NCBI GenBank assembly: GCA_902362365.1
Contig: CABIVQ010000029.1
Location: forward strand, 1 to 41,865
DNA from: Clostridiaceae bacterium
Lineage (GTDB): Bacteria > Bacillota > Clostridia > Peptostreptococcales > Peptostreptococcaceae
Direction: 5' to 3'
DNA: 41,865 bases
Below, piece by piece: positions 33,730 to 41,467 of this stretch (positions within the stretch are counted from its first letter, which is position 1; the number at the start of each line of letters is the position of its first letter). The translations under genes were made by a program, and so were the position numbers. The notes beneath the pieces were generated by a model. That model saw only the letters and a list, made by a program, of their open reading frames with translations. It did no database searches and was not told where the DNA came from.

Positions 33730-34740
33730 TTAGTAAGCAAATTGGCGGTAGTAACGACGTATATCTAATGAATGTCCTGTATTATCTTCAAAGTGGAATG
33801 CTAAACGGTCTACTAAAAGTGTTGATGCAATTGTTGGAGATAATATCCAACGGAATTTATCATCTATACCTTCTAACTCATACTCTTTAGTATCTATAAC
33901 CGTAAATTTGTTAGTATATTGTTTTACAAATCTTTCAACTCTATTATCTATTTCACGACACTTTCCTTCACCTTTAACTAAAAATACACAAACATCTTCT
34001 TCAACTAATTCTAAAGTTCCGTGGAAAAACTCTGCTGAAGTAACTGATTTAGTTCTTAACCATTGCATTTCTTCTAATAAGCACATAGAGAATAAGTATG
34101 TTTCTCCCCAAGTTTCTCCTCCACCAATCCACATCATGTATGGTTCTTTATAGTACTTTTTCGCTATTTCGGCCGCTACTGGTTCGAATTTAGCTTTAGC
34201 TTTAATTAAGTTTTCTGGTAGTTTTTCAAGTTGAGCTGCAAATTCATTGTACTCTTCAAAATCTCCATTATTCTTTAATAATCTAAAGAAGAACCAGTAT
34301 AATAACATATATTCATATTCCACACCATTTTCATGTCTCATTGGTATTAAGTAGTTGCTGCACTCAGCTAATGGAGATTCTGAATTTTTTGTAAGGCAAA
34401 CTACAGTTATACCTTGTTCTTTACACCATTGTGCTATTTCAACAGTTTCTTTTGTATCTCCTGATTTAGACATTGTAACTACTATTGAATCTTTACTTAA
34501 GCTTTTATGTCCTCTTATTAATAACTCAGCTGCTTGTTCTACAAATACAGGTAATGTTGTTGTTTGCTTAGCCATTTCTCCTATTGCCATCATCGGTGCT
34601 AAACTACCTCCAACTGCTGTGAAGAATATATTCTTGTATCCTTTATTACTTAATTCATCAGCAACTCTCTCTGCTTTTGGTCTTGCTTCACATATAAGTT
34701 TCATACTTGTTCTATACTCTTGCTCATTAAATTTTAACAT
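33730..34740 (-). CDS. SIS-domain deglycase, FrlB/GfrF-like (probable fructoselysine-6-phosphate deglycase)
   Basis: A 336-residue tandem-SIS protein with GGSLAPMMAIGEMAK, VTMSKSGDTKETVE and the C-terminal SLDIRRYYRQFAY. This is the FrlB type rather than the GlmS or AgaS type. FrlB relatives split 6-phospho-Amadori compounds to glucose-6-phosphate and the free amino acid. It is the last gene of the mannose-family PTS operon and 19 bp after a second SIS enzyme. The order PTS A-B-C-D, SIS, SIS with a LevR regulator equals the Salmonella gfr operon, where GfrF acts on fructoselysine-6-phosphate and GfrE on glucoselysine-6-phosphate. Exact substrate is inferred; mannosamine- or glucosamine-type substrates are alternatives. 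Confidence 0.8.
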   Translation of the reverse strand: MLKFNEQEYRTSMKLICEARPKAERVADELSNKGYKNIFFTAVGGSLAPMMAIGEMAKQTTTLPVFVEQAAELLIRGHKSLSKDSIVVTMSKSGDTKETVEIAQWCKEQGITVVCLTKNSESPLAECSNYLIPMRHENGVEYEYMLLYWFFFRLLKNNGDFEEYNEFAAQLEKLPENLIKAKAKFEPVAAEIAKKYYKEPYMMWIGGGETWGETYLFSMCLLEEMQWLRTKSVTSAEFFHGTLELVEEDVCVFLVKGEGKCREIDNRVERFVKQYTNKFTVIDTKEYELEGIDDKFRWILSPTIASTLLVDRLAFHFEDNTGHSLDIRRYYRQFAY

Positions 34741-34759
34741 TGTTAATTCCCCCTAAATT

Positions 34760-35830
34760 TTATATTTTACTTTTTAACTTTTCATCAAAATCTGAAAATA
34801 TTTTATCACTTAATTTATTCCCCTTATCTTCTGCAAGAAAATAAGATAGTATTTGTATAGGTATTGCAAATAACAATGGACTTATCATCTCATCGATGCT
34901 TATACCTAAAGTCAAATCATGTTTATTATCACTAGTTTCTTTGTATGTAATTGCATAAGTATGTTCAGTATATTCTTCTAAATAATTTCTTAAAGTAACT
35001 TGTCTTTCTTGTAGTTTACTTTCAGCTTCTATGAATATAATGTGATCCTTATCTGATAGTGACAAGTATGGACCATGCATATATTCTTCAAGCTCATAGC
35101 CATTCATAGGAACTCTAACTGTTTCTGTAATTTTAGTGTCAGCTTCTCTTGCTACGCCATATCCTGGGCCATATCCTATAGCTACAAATCTTTTACCACT
35201 AACTAATTCATCTTTGTTATATTCATACCACTTTAAAGATTTTTCTATTACAATATCTATATAACCAATAGCATCTTCTATTTTTTCTATTTCTTTATAA
35301 TAATAGTCTTCACTAATTTTCTTATTTTCATATGCAAGTTCTAGTCCCATAAGTATAAATGTAAGAACTGTTCCACTAAATCCTTTTGTTACATAACCAA
35401 CTTTTTCTTCTCCACATCCAATATCAACAACATATTTACTAAGATCGCATACTATACTATTCATATTAGCTGTTATAGCAACAATATCTGAACTAGTTTT
35501 TCTAACTTCTTTCATAGCTGCGATTGTAGAGTAACTATGACCTCCTTGGGTAACAGCTAGATATAGTGTATTATCATCTATTTGACTATTATAGTTACTA
35601 AATACAAATGGCATCTTTATCTCAATATTAATATTTAATATTTTTTCAACATAGTATTTTGCACATTCTATTGCATTTGCAGAAGATCCAGTAGCTAGAA
35701 CTGTCCATCCATTATATTTTTTTCCTTTAGCCAAATCTATAAAGCTCTTTAAATTTTCTTTTCTATTTTTTAATATACCTCTGTTAGTTTCATACTCCTC
35801 ATTTATATAAGTAAACATTGTTTCTTCCAT
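34760..35830 (-). CDS. SIS-domain enzyme, GfrE-like (probable glucoselysine-6-phosphate deglycase)
   Basis: A 356-residue tandem-SIS protein. The first domain has VLATGSSANAIECAKYYVEK and LAVTQGGHSYSTIAAMKEVR; the second has AIGYGPGYGVAREADTKITE and a catalytic-type segment YELEEYMHGPY. The start MEETMFTYINEEYETNRGIL resembles GlmS isomerase-domain and GfrE-type proteins. The gene is 9 bp downstream of the IID gene and 19 bp upstream of the FrlB-like gene. By position and fold it matches GfrE, which releases lysine from glucoselysine-6-phosphate. Only fold and neighbourhood support this. Confidence 0.75.
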   Translation of the reverse strand: MEETMFTYINEEYETNRGILKNRKENLKSFIDLAKGKKYNGWTVLATGSSANAIECAKYYVEKILNINIEIKMPFVFSNYNSQIDDNTLYLAVTQGGHSYSTIAAMKEVRKTSSDIVAITANMNSIVCDLSKYVVDIGCGEEKVGYVTKGFSGTVLTFILMGLELAYENKKISEDYYYKEIEKIEDAIGYIDIVIEKSLKWYEYNKDELVSGKRFVAIGYGPGYGVAREADTKITETVRVPMNGYELEEYMHGPYLSLSDKDHIIFIEAESKLQERQVTLRNYLEEYTEHTYAITYKETSDNKHDLTLGISIDEMISPLLFAIPIQILSYFLAEDKGNKLSDKIFSDFDEKLKSKI

Positions 35831-35839
35831 AATGTCCTC

Positions 35840-36691
35840 CTATGCTAAGAACCCAAAGAATGCTCCAACAATTCCTATAATAGCTATTATTACTAATATA
35901 GTAGTTGTTTTAAAGTTCTTGCTTAATAGTAGATAAATAAATCCAGTAAATGCTAAAGGCATTATTCCTGGAACTATACCATTAAGAATATCTGCTATAG
36001 CCATAGCACTGTCACCTGTTCCTATTTGAAGAGGTATATTTACAGTAACCATTTCTGCCGTCATTCCTCCAATTACCATAAGACCTAGTATAGCAGCTCC
36101 ATATGTCAATGATTCCATCAACCCAGATTTTTGAATTTTATCTAGTACTCCAGCTCCTAGTCTGTATCCACTCATCATGGCAAAATATCTAACCAATAGA
36201 TGAGGTACATTAAATACTAGCAAGAATAATATTGGACCTAGAATATTACCTTGCAATGCTAGTGATGTCCCTATACCAGTAGCTATTACTCTAAGAGTTC
36301 CCCAGAAGAATGAATCTCCAATTCCAGCTAGAGGTCCCATTAAACCAACCTTTACATTATTAATTGATGAAGTATCAAAGTTATCTGATTTTACGTTACT
36401 CTCTTCCATTGCAGTAGAAATACCAAGTATTAATGTTGATATATGTGGAGTTGTATTGAAAAATTCTAGATGTCTTTTTAATGCTTCTGCTCTTTCATCG
36501 TCAGTCTTATATAACTTTTTAATAATTGGCATCATAGAATATGCATAAGACATATTTGCCTGTCTTTCATAGTTCCAGGACCACTCCATAGTAAATGATC
36601 TCCAGAATACCTTCATCAGATCTTTTTTAGTTATAGCTATATCATTGTTTTGATAATTTGTTTTATTATGTTCTTTAGAAGTCGTCGTCAT
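35840..36691 (-). CDS. PTS mannose/fructose/sorbose family transporter subunit IID
   Basis: A 283-residue EIID protein. A cytoplasmic N-terminal domain shows RSFTMEWSWNYERQANMSYAYSM and the family-typical PHISTLILGISTAMEE. After GPLAGIGDSFFWGTLRVIATG there are C-terminal membrane helices. IID pairs with IIC to form the membrane channel. Its ATG lies within the acidic-tail codons of the IIC gene, 17 bp of overlap, with GGAGG just upstream, so production of IIC and IID is coupled. Confidence 0.93.
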   Translation of the reverse strand: MTTTSKEHNKTNYQNNDIAITKKDLMKVFWRSFTMEWSWNYERQANMSYAYSMMPIIKKLYKTDDERAEALKRHLEFFNTTPHISTLILGISTAMEESNVKSDNFDTSSINNVKVGLMGPLAGIGDSFFWGTLRVIATGIGTSLALQGNILGPILFLLVFNVPHLLVRYFAMMSGYRLGAGVLDKIQKSGLMESLTYGAAILGLMVIGGMTAEMVTVNIPLQIGTGDSAMAIADILNGIVPGIMPLAFTGFIYLLLSKNFKTTTILVIIAIIGIVGAFFGFLA

Positions 36692-37445
36692 CGTCGTTAC
36701 CTCCTGCTATAGCTACTTGATTTGGCCTGTTTAAACCAACCAAAATAACAGCTATTATAGTTCCAAATATTGCGATTCCAGTTATAGGAATATTTAAATA
36801 CACTGATAATGCAAATCCTAAGAAATAAAATACTACAACTTTTTTGTTTATTATCATCTTAGCTAATAGTGCAAATCCTAGTGCTGGCAATAATCCTGTT
36901 GCTATTGCTAATCCATTTTGGATAAATTTAGGTATTACATTTAATATAGATTCTATTGCTGATGAACCTAATAAATATGAAAAAAATACAATTAATCCTA
37001 TAGGCAAGTTAACTCCAAAGAATCCTCCGAGTAAGTGCATTCTTTCAACACCGCTACAATCACCTTTTTCTGCATACTTATCTGCTTTATGCACAAACAT
37101 TGGTAATATAAAAATCATGCAAGTATTTTTTATTACTAATGCTAATGCTGCTATTGGAACACCTAGTGCTAATGCTACCTCTGCACCTTGCCCAGTTGTA
37201 ATTGCGAATGCTGTTCCTAGAATTGCTCCGGATATTATTTCTGGTGGTATTACAGCTCCCACTGAGAATGCACCAATAAATGCAAGCTCCATTGTTGCTC
37301 CTAAAACTATTCCTGCTTGTAAATCTCCTAGTACAAGACCTGTTAAAACACCTGTTACAATAGGTCTTGATAATAACGATGTACCAAATAAATATTCGGC
37401 ATTAGCTAGCATTGCCACTAATCCAAGTAATATAGCTGTTACCAT
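36675..37445 (-). CDS. PTS mannose/fructose/sorbose family transporter subunit IIC
   Basis: A 256-residue EIIC membrane protein. Family markers are SRPIVTGVLTGLVLGDLQAG, VLGATMELAFIGAFSVGAVI and PEIISGAILGTAFAI. About seven hydrophobic stretches are visible. It ends with an unusual acidic tail GGNDDDDDF whose codons double as the ribosome-binding site and start of IID. The gene follows IIB by 22 bp. Confidence 0.93.
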   Translation of the reverse strand: MVTAILLGLVAMLANAEYLFGTSLLSRPIVTGVLTGLVLGDLQAGIVLGATMELAFIGAFSVGAVIPPEIISGAILGTAFAITTGQGAEVALALGVPIAALALVIKNTCMIFILPMFVHKADKYAEKGDCSGVERMHLLGGFFGVNLPIGLIVFFSYLLGSSAIESILNVIPKFIQNGLAIATGLLPALGFALLAKMIINKKVVVFYFLGFALSVYLNIPITGIAIFGTIIAVILVGLNRPNQVAIAGGNDDDDDF

Positions 37446-37467
37446 AATTTAACTCCTTTTCAAGTAA

Positions 37468-37941
37468 TTAATTTAATACGCTTTCTGCTAGAATCTTCTG
37501 GTCATTTGGTATTTGTCTTATTTCAACTGTAACTCCTGAATTGATTAATTCTTTTAAAGTTTCTTCTTCTTCTGGAGTAACATTTATTGCTTTAGATATA
37601 TTTCTAGTTCCTTCTCTTGATTTAATGCCTCCAAGATTTATAACTTCAAATTTATTAGTTCCTTTTACTAGTCTACTTGCATCTTCTATAGATTCAACTA
37701 CTACAAATAATTTATACTTATCTGTAACTCCACTATTTATTGCATCTATAGAATCTTGAATGTTTTTCATTACTACCTTTACCCCTTGTGGTTTAGCTAA
37801 CTTTATAGTTGTTTTACGTAATTCATCATGCATTAATCCATCATTTGCAATTAGTATACAGTCCACACCTAAAAACTGAGTCCAAGAAAATGCCACTTGA
37901 CCATGTAATAGTCTATGATCAACTCTTAGTAATTTAATCAT
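37468..37941 (-). CDS. PTS mannose/fructose/sorbose family subunit IIB
   Basis: A 157-residue cytoplasmic EIIB. The phosphorylation motif RVDHRLLHGQV places the phospho-His at residue 13. The rest matches the family (IANDGLMHDELRKTTIKLAKPQGVKV split over two lines of the fold, and NLGGIKSREGTRNIS). It receives phosphate from IIA and passes it to the incoming sugar. It is a separate gene here, not fused to IIA as in E. coli ManX. It lies 24 bp after IIA. Confidence 0.93.
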   Translation of the reverse strand: MIKLLRVDHRLLHGQVAFSWTQFLGVDCILIANDGLMHDELRKTTIKLAKPQGVKVVMKNIQDSIDAINSGVTDKYKLFVVVESIEDASRLVKGTNKFEVINLGGIKSREGTRNISKAINVTPEEEETLKELINSGVTVEIRQIPNDQKILAESVLN

Positions 37942-37965
37942 CTTAATCTCTCCTTATAAATAAAT

Positions 37966-38382
37966 TTAAAATTCTTCTTCCACTTCTACTGCCTTAATAA
38001 TTGGATTACAATATTTAATAGTTTTGATTGATGTTTCTAAAGCATTTTGTATCATACTATCTATGTTACTTTCATCTTGAATAAGCATTAACTCCATTAC
38101 TAAAGGTAAATTAAGTCCAGATACTAGATATAAATTATCTCTATATAAATTATTCATGAACTCGTTGTTAACACTTCCTCCAAATATATCTGTTACAATA
38201 ATTAATTTATCATCATCTTTTAAATCATTAATTATTTTCCATACTTCCTTTTTTAAGTCAAAATCTTCTTTATTATAAGCACATAATGTTGATATATTTT
38301 TTTGCTCACCCATTATGATTTTTAAAGAACTATAAACTCCATATGCTAAATCTCCATGTGAAGCAAGTAATAACTTTATCAT
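37966..38382 (-). CDS. PTS mannose/fructose/sorbose family subunit IIA
   Basis: A 138-residue cytoplasmic EIIA with LLASHGDLAYGVYSSLKIIMG; the phospho-His is His9. The segment VTDIFGGSVNNEFM matches the usual D-x-x-GGSP-type active-site loop, though Val replaces the common Pro. First gene of the PTS operon, with a GGGGGGG Shine-Dalgarno and a sigma-54 promoter about 40 bp upstream. Confidence 0.92.
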   Translation of the reverse strand: MIKLLLASHGDLAYGVYSSLKIIMGEQKNISTLCAYNKEDFDLKKEVWKIINDLKDDDKLIIVTDIFGGSVNNEFMNNLYRDNLYLVSGLNLPLVMELMLIQDESNIDSMIQNALETSIKTIKYCNPIIKAVEVEEEF

Positions 38383-38422
38383 CTAACCCCCCCCTTCACT
38401 TATTTTCTTATAATTATATAGA

Positions 38423-38437
38423 GCAAAAAGCGTGCCA
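38423..38437 (-). promoter_or_regulatory. Sigma-54 (-24/-12) promoter of the PTS operon
   Basis: On the minus strand TGGCAC (38437-38432), GCTTT and TTGC (38426-38423) match the sigma-54 consensus TGGCAC-N5-TTGC exactly, with the essential GG-N10-GC spacing. Transcription would start near 38412, about 30 nt before the IIA ATG. The LevR-type activator gene lies immediately upstream, as expected. Enhancer sites must lie inside or beyond that gene's 3' end. Confidence 0.92.
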
Positions 38438-38456
38438 AATTAGTGGCACGCTTTTT
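38425..38456. terminator. Terminator hairpin of the LevR-type gene, overlapping the sigma-54 promoter
   Basis: AAAAAGCGTGCCA (38425-38437) and TGGCACGCTTTTT (38444-38456) form a 13-bp perfect stem with a 6-nt loop, 10 bp after the regulator's stop. It has the run of U on the minus strand and A/T on the other. The distal arm is also the -24 element of the PTS promoter. Confidence 0.88.
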
Positions 38457-38465
38457 ATTTTAATT

Positions 38466-41243
38466 TTAAAATACTTCCAAATCCTCTGTTGGTGCGGTTA
38501 TAATATCATAAACATATCCTATCTCTTCTACATTGATTTTGACATTATAAGTCTCTTCTATCCCACTAAAAGCTCTTTTTATATTATTTATCATATTTTC
38601 TTGACACTGCATAAGTTGATCTAGATTATTATAATTTTCTATGGGAACTTGGCGAATTAATCGCTCTACAAGACAACTTATATGTATGTATAGTGTCACT
38701 TTTTTATCATTAGGTATTCTTCTTCCAATAAGTAGTTCTAAATTATTTAGACACTTCTCCACATTTTCTAATATCTTATTAGTATCTAATATAGTAACAG
38801 AGCTAACTATACTTTCTAGTGAAAAGTTACGTACTAAATTATTATTTATAATTCTTACTGTCTCATCATCAACTACTTCACTAAATATCTTATACATCTT
38901 TTCTTCCCCACGTCCTGAGATTAAATCTTCTAAAGATATATAATCTATATCATGAACTTCAGGGTCCAGGGTGCTTATTATAGCCATTACGTCATACATT
39001 TGGAATAATGCATCCTTTAATCCATCTTTTTTTAGTCTGTCATAATCGCAAATTAAAATATTTATTCCAAGTTCTTTCGGTATACTCCTTTCTAATAATC
39101 TTTGCATCTGCTTAGCTGTTCCTATTCCTGTAATACAAGATGTTATAATTGCTTTCTCTTTAACCTTTTCTGGATAAATTATCTTATATTCAGTTTCATT
39201 ACATTGTTTTATCTTTTCAACTAGCTCTTCTAAATAAATATCCTTGCTTAATAAATCTCCTATAAATAATGCCATTTGTGTAGATACATTATTTATTATT
39301 GCAATAGGTTGATTTATATGTTCTTTTATTTGGTTATATATGTCTTTTAAAGATCCCATATCTACTAGTATTACAAGGCCATTAGATATGTCATTCCTAT
39401 ATATGTATTCTATTAGCTTTTCACCAATTTCCTTCACTGAAATATTTATAGGCATATCAAAAGCTTCGTATATATTTTTACCTAACATACGATTAACAAC
39501 ACTACTTATACTACTTGCGGTAGAGTATCCATGAGCTAAAATTACTGACTTTATTGATTTTTTACTTTCCGAAATGCTTAAACTTTTCAGATAAAAAGAA
39601 ATAAATATCTCATCTTCTTTTGATAGGTTTACATCCATCTTAGTATCTATTAAACTTGATATCCTTGAGACTAGTTGGAATTCTTCTTGGTTGTTATTTA
39701 AAACATAATTATATAAACTATCTTTTAATTTTTTTTCATCCTTACTCCATTTTATATTTTCATATCCCTTTGAATAAAGGTAATATGCAATTGTATATAT
39801 ACTATTTCCATTTAATTTCACATTATAGCTATATTCTATATATTTAAATATATCTTGCAGAGATGAAATAATAAATTGTAACATTACATTACCATTATCT
39901 TTTCCATTATCAAATATTAACTTATCTATTAATAGATTAATCTCTAGAAATACATTACTTTCAAACTTTTTTTTGTCTTTATGATCGGTATACTGTTTGT
40001 AAAAATAAAAAATATTTTTATAAGCTTGTTTAATATTTTGAGCTGAGTCCATTTCACTAAATAATAGTTCATTATATTTTGTATCTGGTGTTATTAAGAC
40101 ATCATTTTTCTTTTGTATTTTAGATTCCTTAACATTTGATGCTTCCCTTATAATATCTTCTGGTAAATCTTTAAGTCTTATTCTTACCCTATTTGAATTA
40201 ATATTTTTATAATATGATGCCGCACATATATATTTAATTGTATTTTTTAGTTCACCAATATTCCCTTTATAAATATGTGTCGATAAAACATCTAAAGCTC
40301 TTTGTGATATTAAAATATCCTTTTTGAAAGTACTAGACTCAACAATTAAAAAATTATATATAAACTGTAACTTTTCTAAAATATCTCTTTCATTAAATCC
40401 AGGGATGTTTACTGTTATAGGTACTCTTCTTAAAAATGTTTCTAAAAAATTATCTGAAAGTGATTCTGTTGTGGCAAATATTAACCTCACATCAGACTTA
40501 TGCCATCCATCAGTTTCTCCCATACGTCTTACTACACCCTTGTCCATGAATGTAAACAGCTTTTCTTGACCTTCGCTGTTTAATCTATGAACCTCATCTA
40601 AAAATAATATTCCTCCATTTGCAGCTTCAATCATTCCTAGTTGATTTTTATCTGCTCCTGTAAACGCTCCCTTTACATATCCGAATAAGTTACTAGATAG
40701 TAATTCTGGGTTATTATAATATTGAGCACAATTAAAAATTATAAATGGTGCATCTTTTTTTATAACACCTTGTTCTACACTGTACTTGTAAATAATATCT
40801 GCTGTAAAGCTTTTTCCAACACCTGTAGGCCCACTTAAAATAATAGGTAATCCATTCTTTGTAGGATAAAGTATAGAAGTTTTTATCTTCTCTATAGACT
40901 CTTTTAAGCTACCGTTATATCCAATTAACGCCTTAAATATATCATTTTCTATAACTGATTTTTCTTTTTCATCAAACAACTCTTCTAAACTAGTAAAAAT
41001 ATTCTTTGATACTTTAAAAAACTTTTTTTCAAAAGCATTTTTATGAAAAAAATAAACAGGTCTAGTATTTATTTTTATTACTCTTCCGTCTTCAATCATT
41101 TGATTAATGTAGTGACTTATAGTGTTTCTTTTTACTCCAAATATATTTGAAATATATTGGGCTGTGTATATAGTGTTGTTTTCATCTTTCATATATTCAT
41201 TTGTTTTTTCATGTAAATATTTTAATATATCCTCTTTTAGCAT
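38466..41243 (-). CDS. LevR-family sigma-54 activator with PRD and PTS-like domains
   Basis: A 925-residue regulator of PTS operons. Order: N-terminal helix-turn-helix (1-60); AAA+ domain (about 100-350) with Walker A GPTGVGKS (138-145), GAFTGA loop (192-197) that contacts sigma-54, and Walker B LFLDE (213-217); PRD1 (about 425-555); EIIA-Man-like domain with AHGYSTASS (His571); EIIB-Gat-like domain with SCITGIGTA (Cys703); PRD2 (about 820-920) with YIHISCLVERL (His854). Phosphorylation by HPr and PTS EII proteins on such sites sets activity. In PRD1 both expected His positions read Tyr (IAYYLY, ISFYLKS), so control may run mainly through the EIIA/EIIB/PRD2 sites. The equivalent Salmonella protein is GfrR; the levan-operon one is LevR. 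Confidence 0.93.
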   Translation of the reverse strand: MLKEDILKYLHEKTNEYMKDENNTIYTAQYISNIFGVKRNTISHYINQMIEDGRVIKINTRPVYFFHKNAFEKKFFKVSKNIFTSLEELFDEKEKSVIENDIFKALIGYNGSLKESIEKIKTSILYPTKNGLPIILSGPTGVGKSFTADIIYKYSVEQGVIKKDAPFIIFNCAQYYNNPELLSSNLFGYVKGAFTGADKNQLGMIEAANGGILFLDEVHRLNSEGQEKLFTFMDKGVVRRMGETDGWHKSDVRLIFATTESLSDNFLETFLRRVPITVNIPGFNERDILEKLQFIYNFLIVESSTFKKDILISQRALDVLSTHIYKGNIGELKNTIKYICAASYYKNINSNRVRIRLKDLPEDIIREASNVKESKIQKKNDVLITPDTKYNELLFSEMDSAQNIKQAYKNIFYFYKQYTDHKDKKKFESNVFLEINLLIDKLIFDNGKDNGNVMLQFIISSLQDIFKYIEYSYNVKLNGNSIYTIAYYLYSKGYENIKWSKDEKKLKDSLYNYVLNNNQEEFQLVSRISSLIDTKMDVNLSKEDEIFISFYLKSLSISESKKSIKSVILAHGYSTASSISSVVNRMLGKNIYEAFDMPINISVKEIGEKLIEYIYRNDISNGLVILVDMGSLKDIYNQIKEHINQPIAIINNVSTQMALFIGDLLSKDIYLEELVEKIKQCNETEYKIIYPEKVKEKAIITSCITGIGTAKQMQRLLERSIPKELGINILICDYDRLKKDGLKDALFQMYDVMAIISTLDPEVHDIDYISLEDLISGRGEEKMYKIFSEVVDDETVRIINNNLVRNFSLESIVSSVTILDTNKILENVEKCLNNLELLIGRRIPNDKKVTLYIHISCLVERLIRQVPIENYNNLDQLMQCQENMINNIKRAFSGIEETYNVKINVEEIGYVYDIITAPTEDLEVF

Positions 41244-41320
41244 AATTCTCCCCCTAATATCTCATAAGACTTCTACTAAAAAATTTATTTAGAAATTATC
41301 TATTACTTATAAATACCCCT

Positions 41321-41349
41321 ATTATATATTAATATCGCATAATATTCCA
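41321..41349 (-). promoter_or_regulatory. Possible promoter of the LevR-type regulator
   Basis: On the minus strand a perfect TATAAT (41326-41321) is preceded by 17 bp and a weak TGGAAT (41349-41344), about 78 bp upstream of the ATG. The -35 match is poor, so the call rests on the -10. The rest of 41244-41467 holds only this and the hairpin at 41422-41464. Confidence 0.4.
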
Positions 41350-41421
41350 TATTTTTCTATAGATTCTCATTCAATATATATTGGTCTGTTCATATTTATT
41401 ATATAATTTTTATATCTAAAA

Positions 41422-41464
41422 ATAAATTAACACCTAATCTTCTAAAAGATAAGTGCTAATTTAT
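41422..41464. terminator. Hairpin next to the right-hand IS, probable bidirectional terminator
   Basis: ATAAATTAACAC (41422-41433) and GTGCTAATTTAT (41453-41464) pair with one mismatch. An inner ATCTT/AAGAT stem (41437-41441, 41446-41450) follows. A/T runs lie on both sides. It ends 3 bp before the candidate IS tip and separates IS transcription from the regulator. Confidence 0.6.
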
Positions 41465-41467
41465 CTT

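Noticed and set aside
36844..37452. 202-codon plus-strand open frame opposite the IIC gene
   Set aside because: It mirrors the IIC coding frame on the other strand. No Shine-Dalgarno or family-like sequence was seen, and composition is what an antisense shadow of a hydrophobic protein gives.
38438..38460. Sigma-54 promoter on the plus strand from the other arm of the hairpin
   Set aside because: TGGCACGC is present, but the -12 element reads TTTTTA instead of TTGC, and it would point into the 3' end of the regulator gene.
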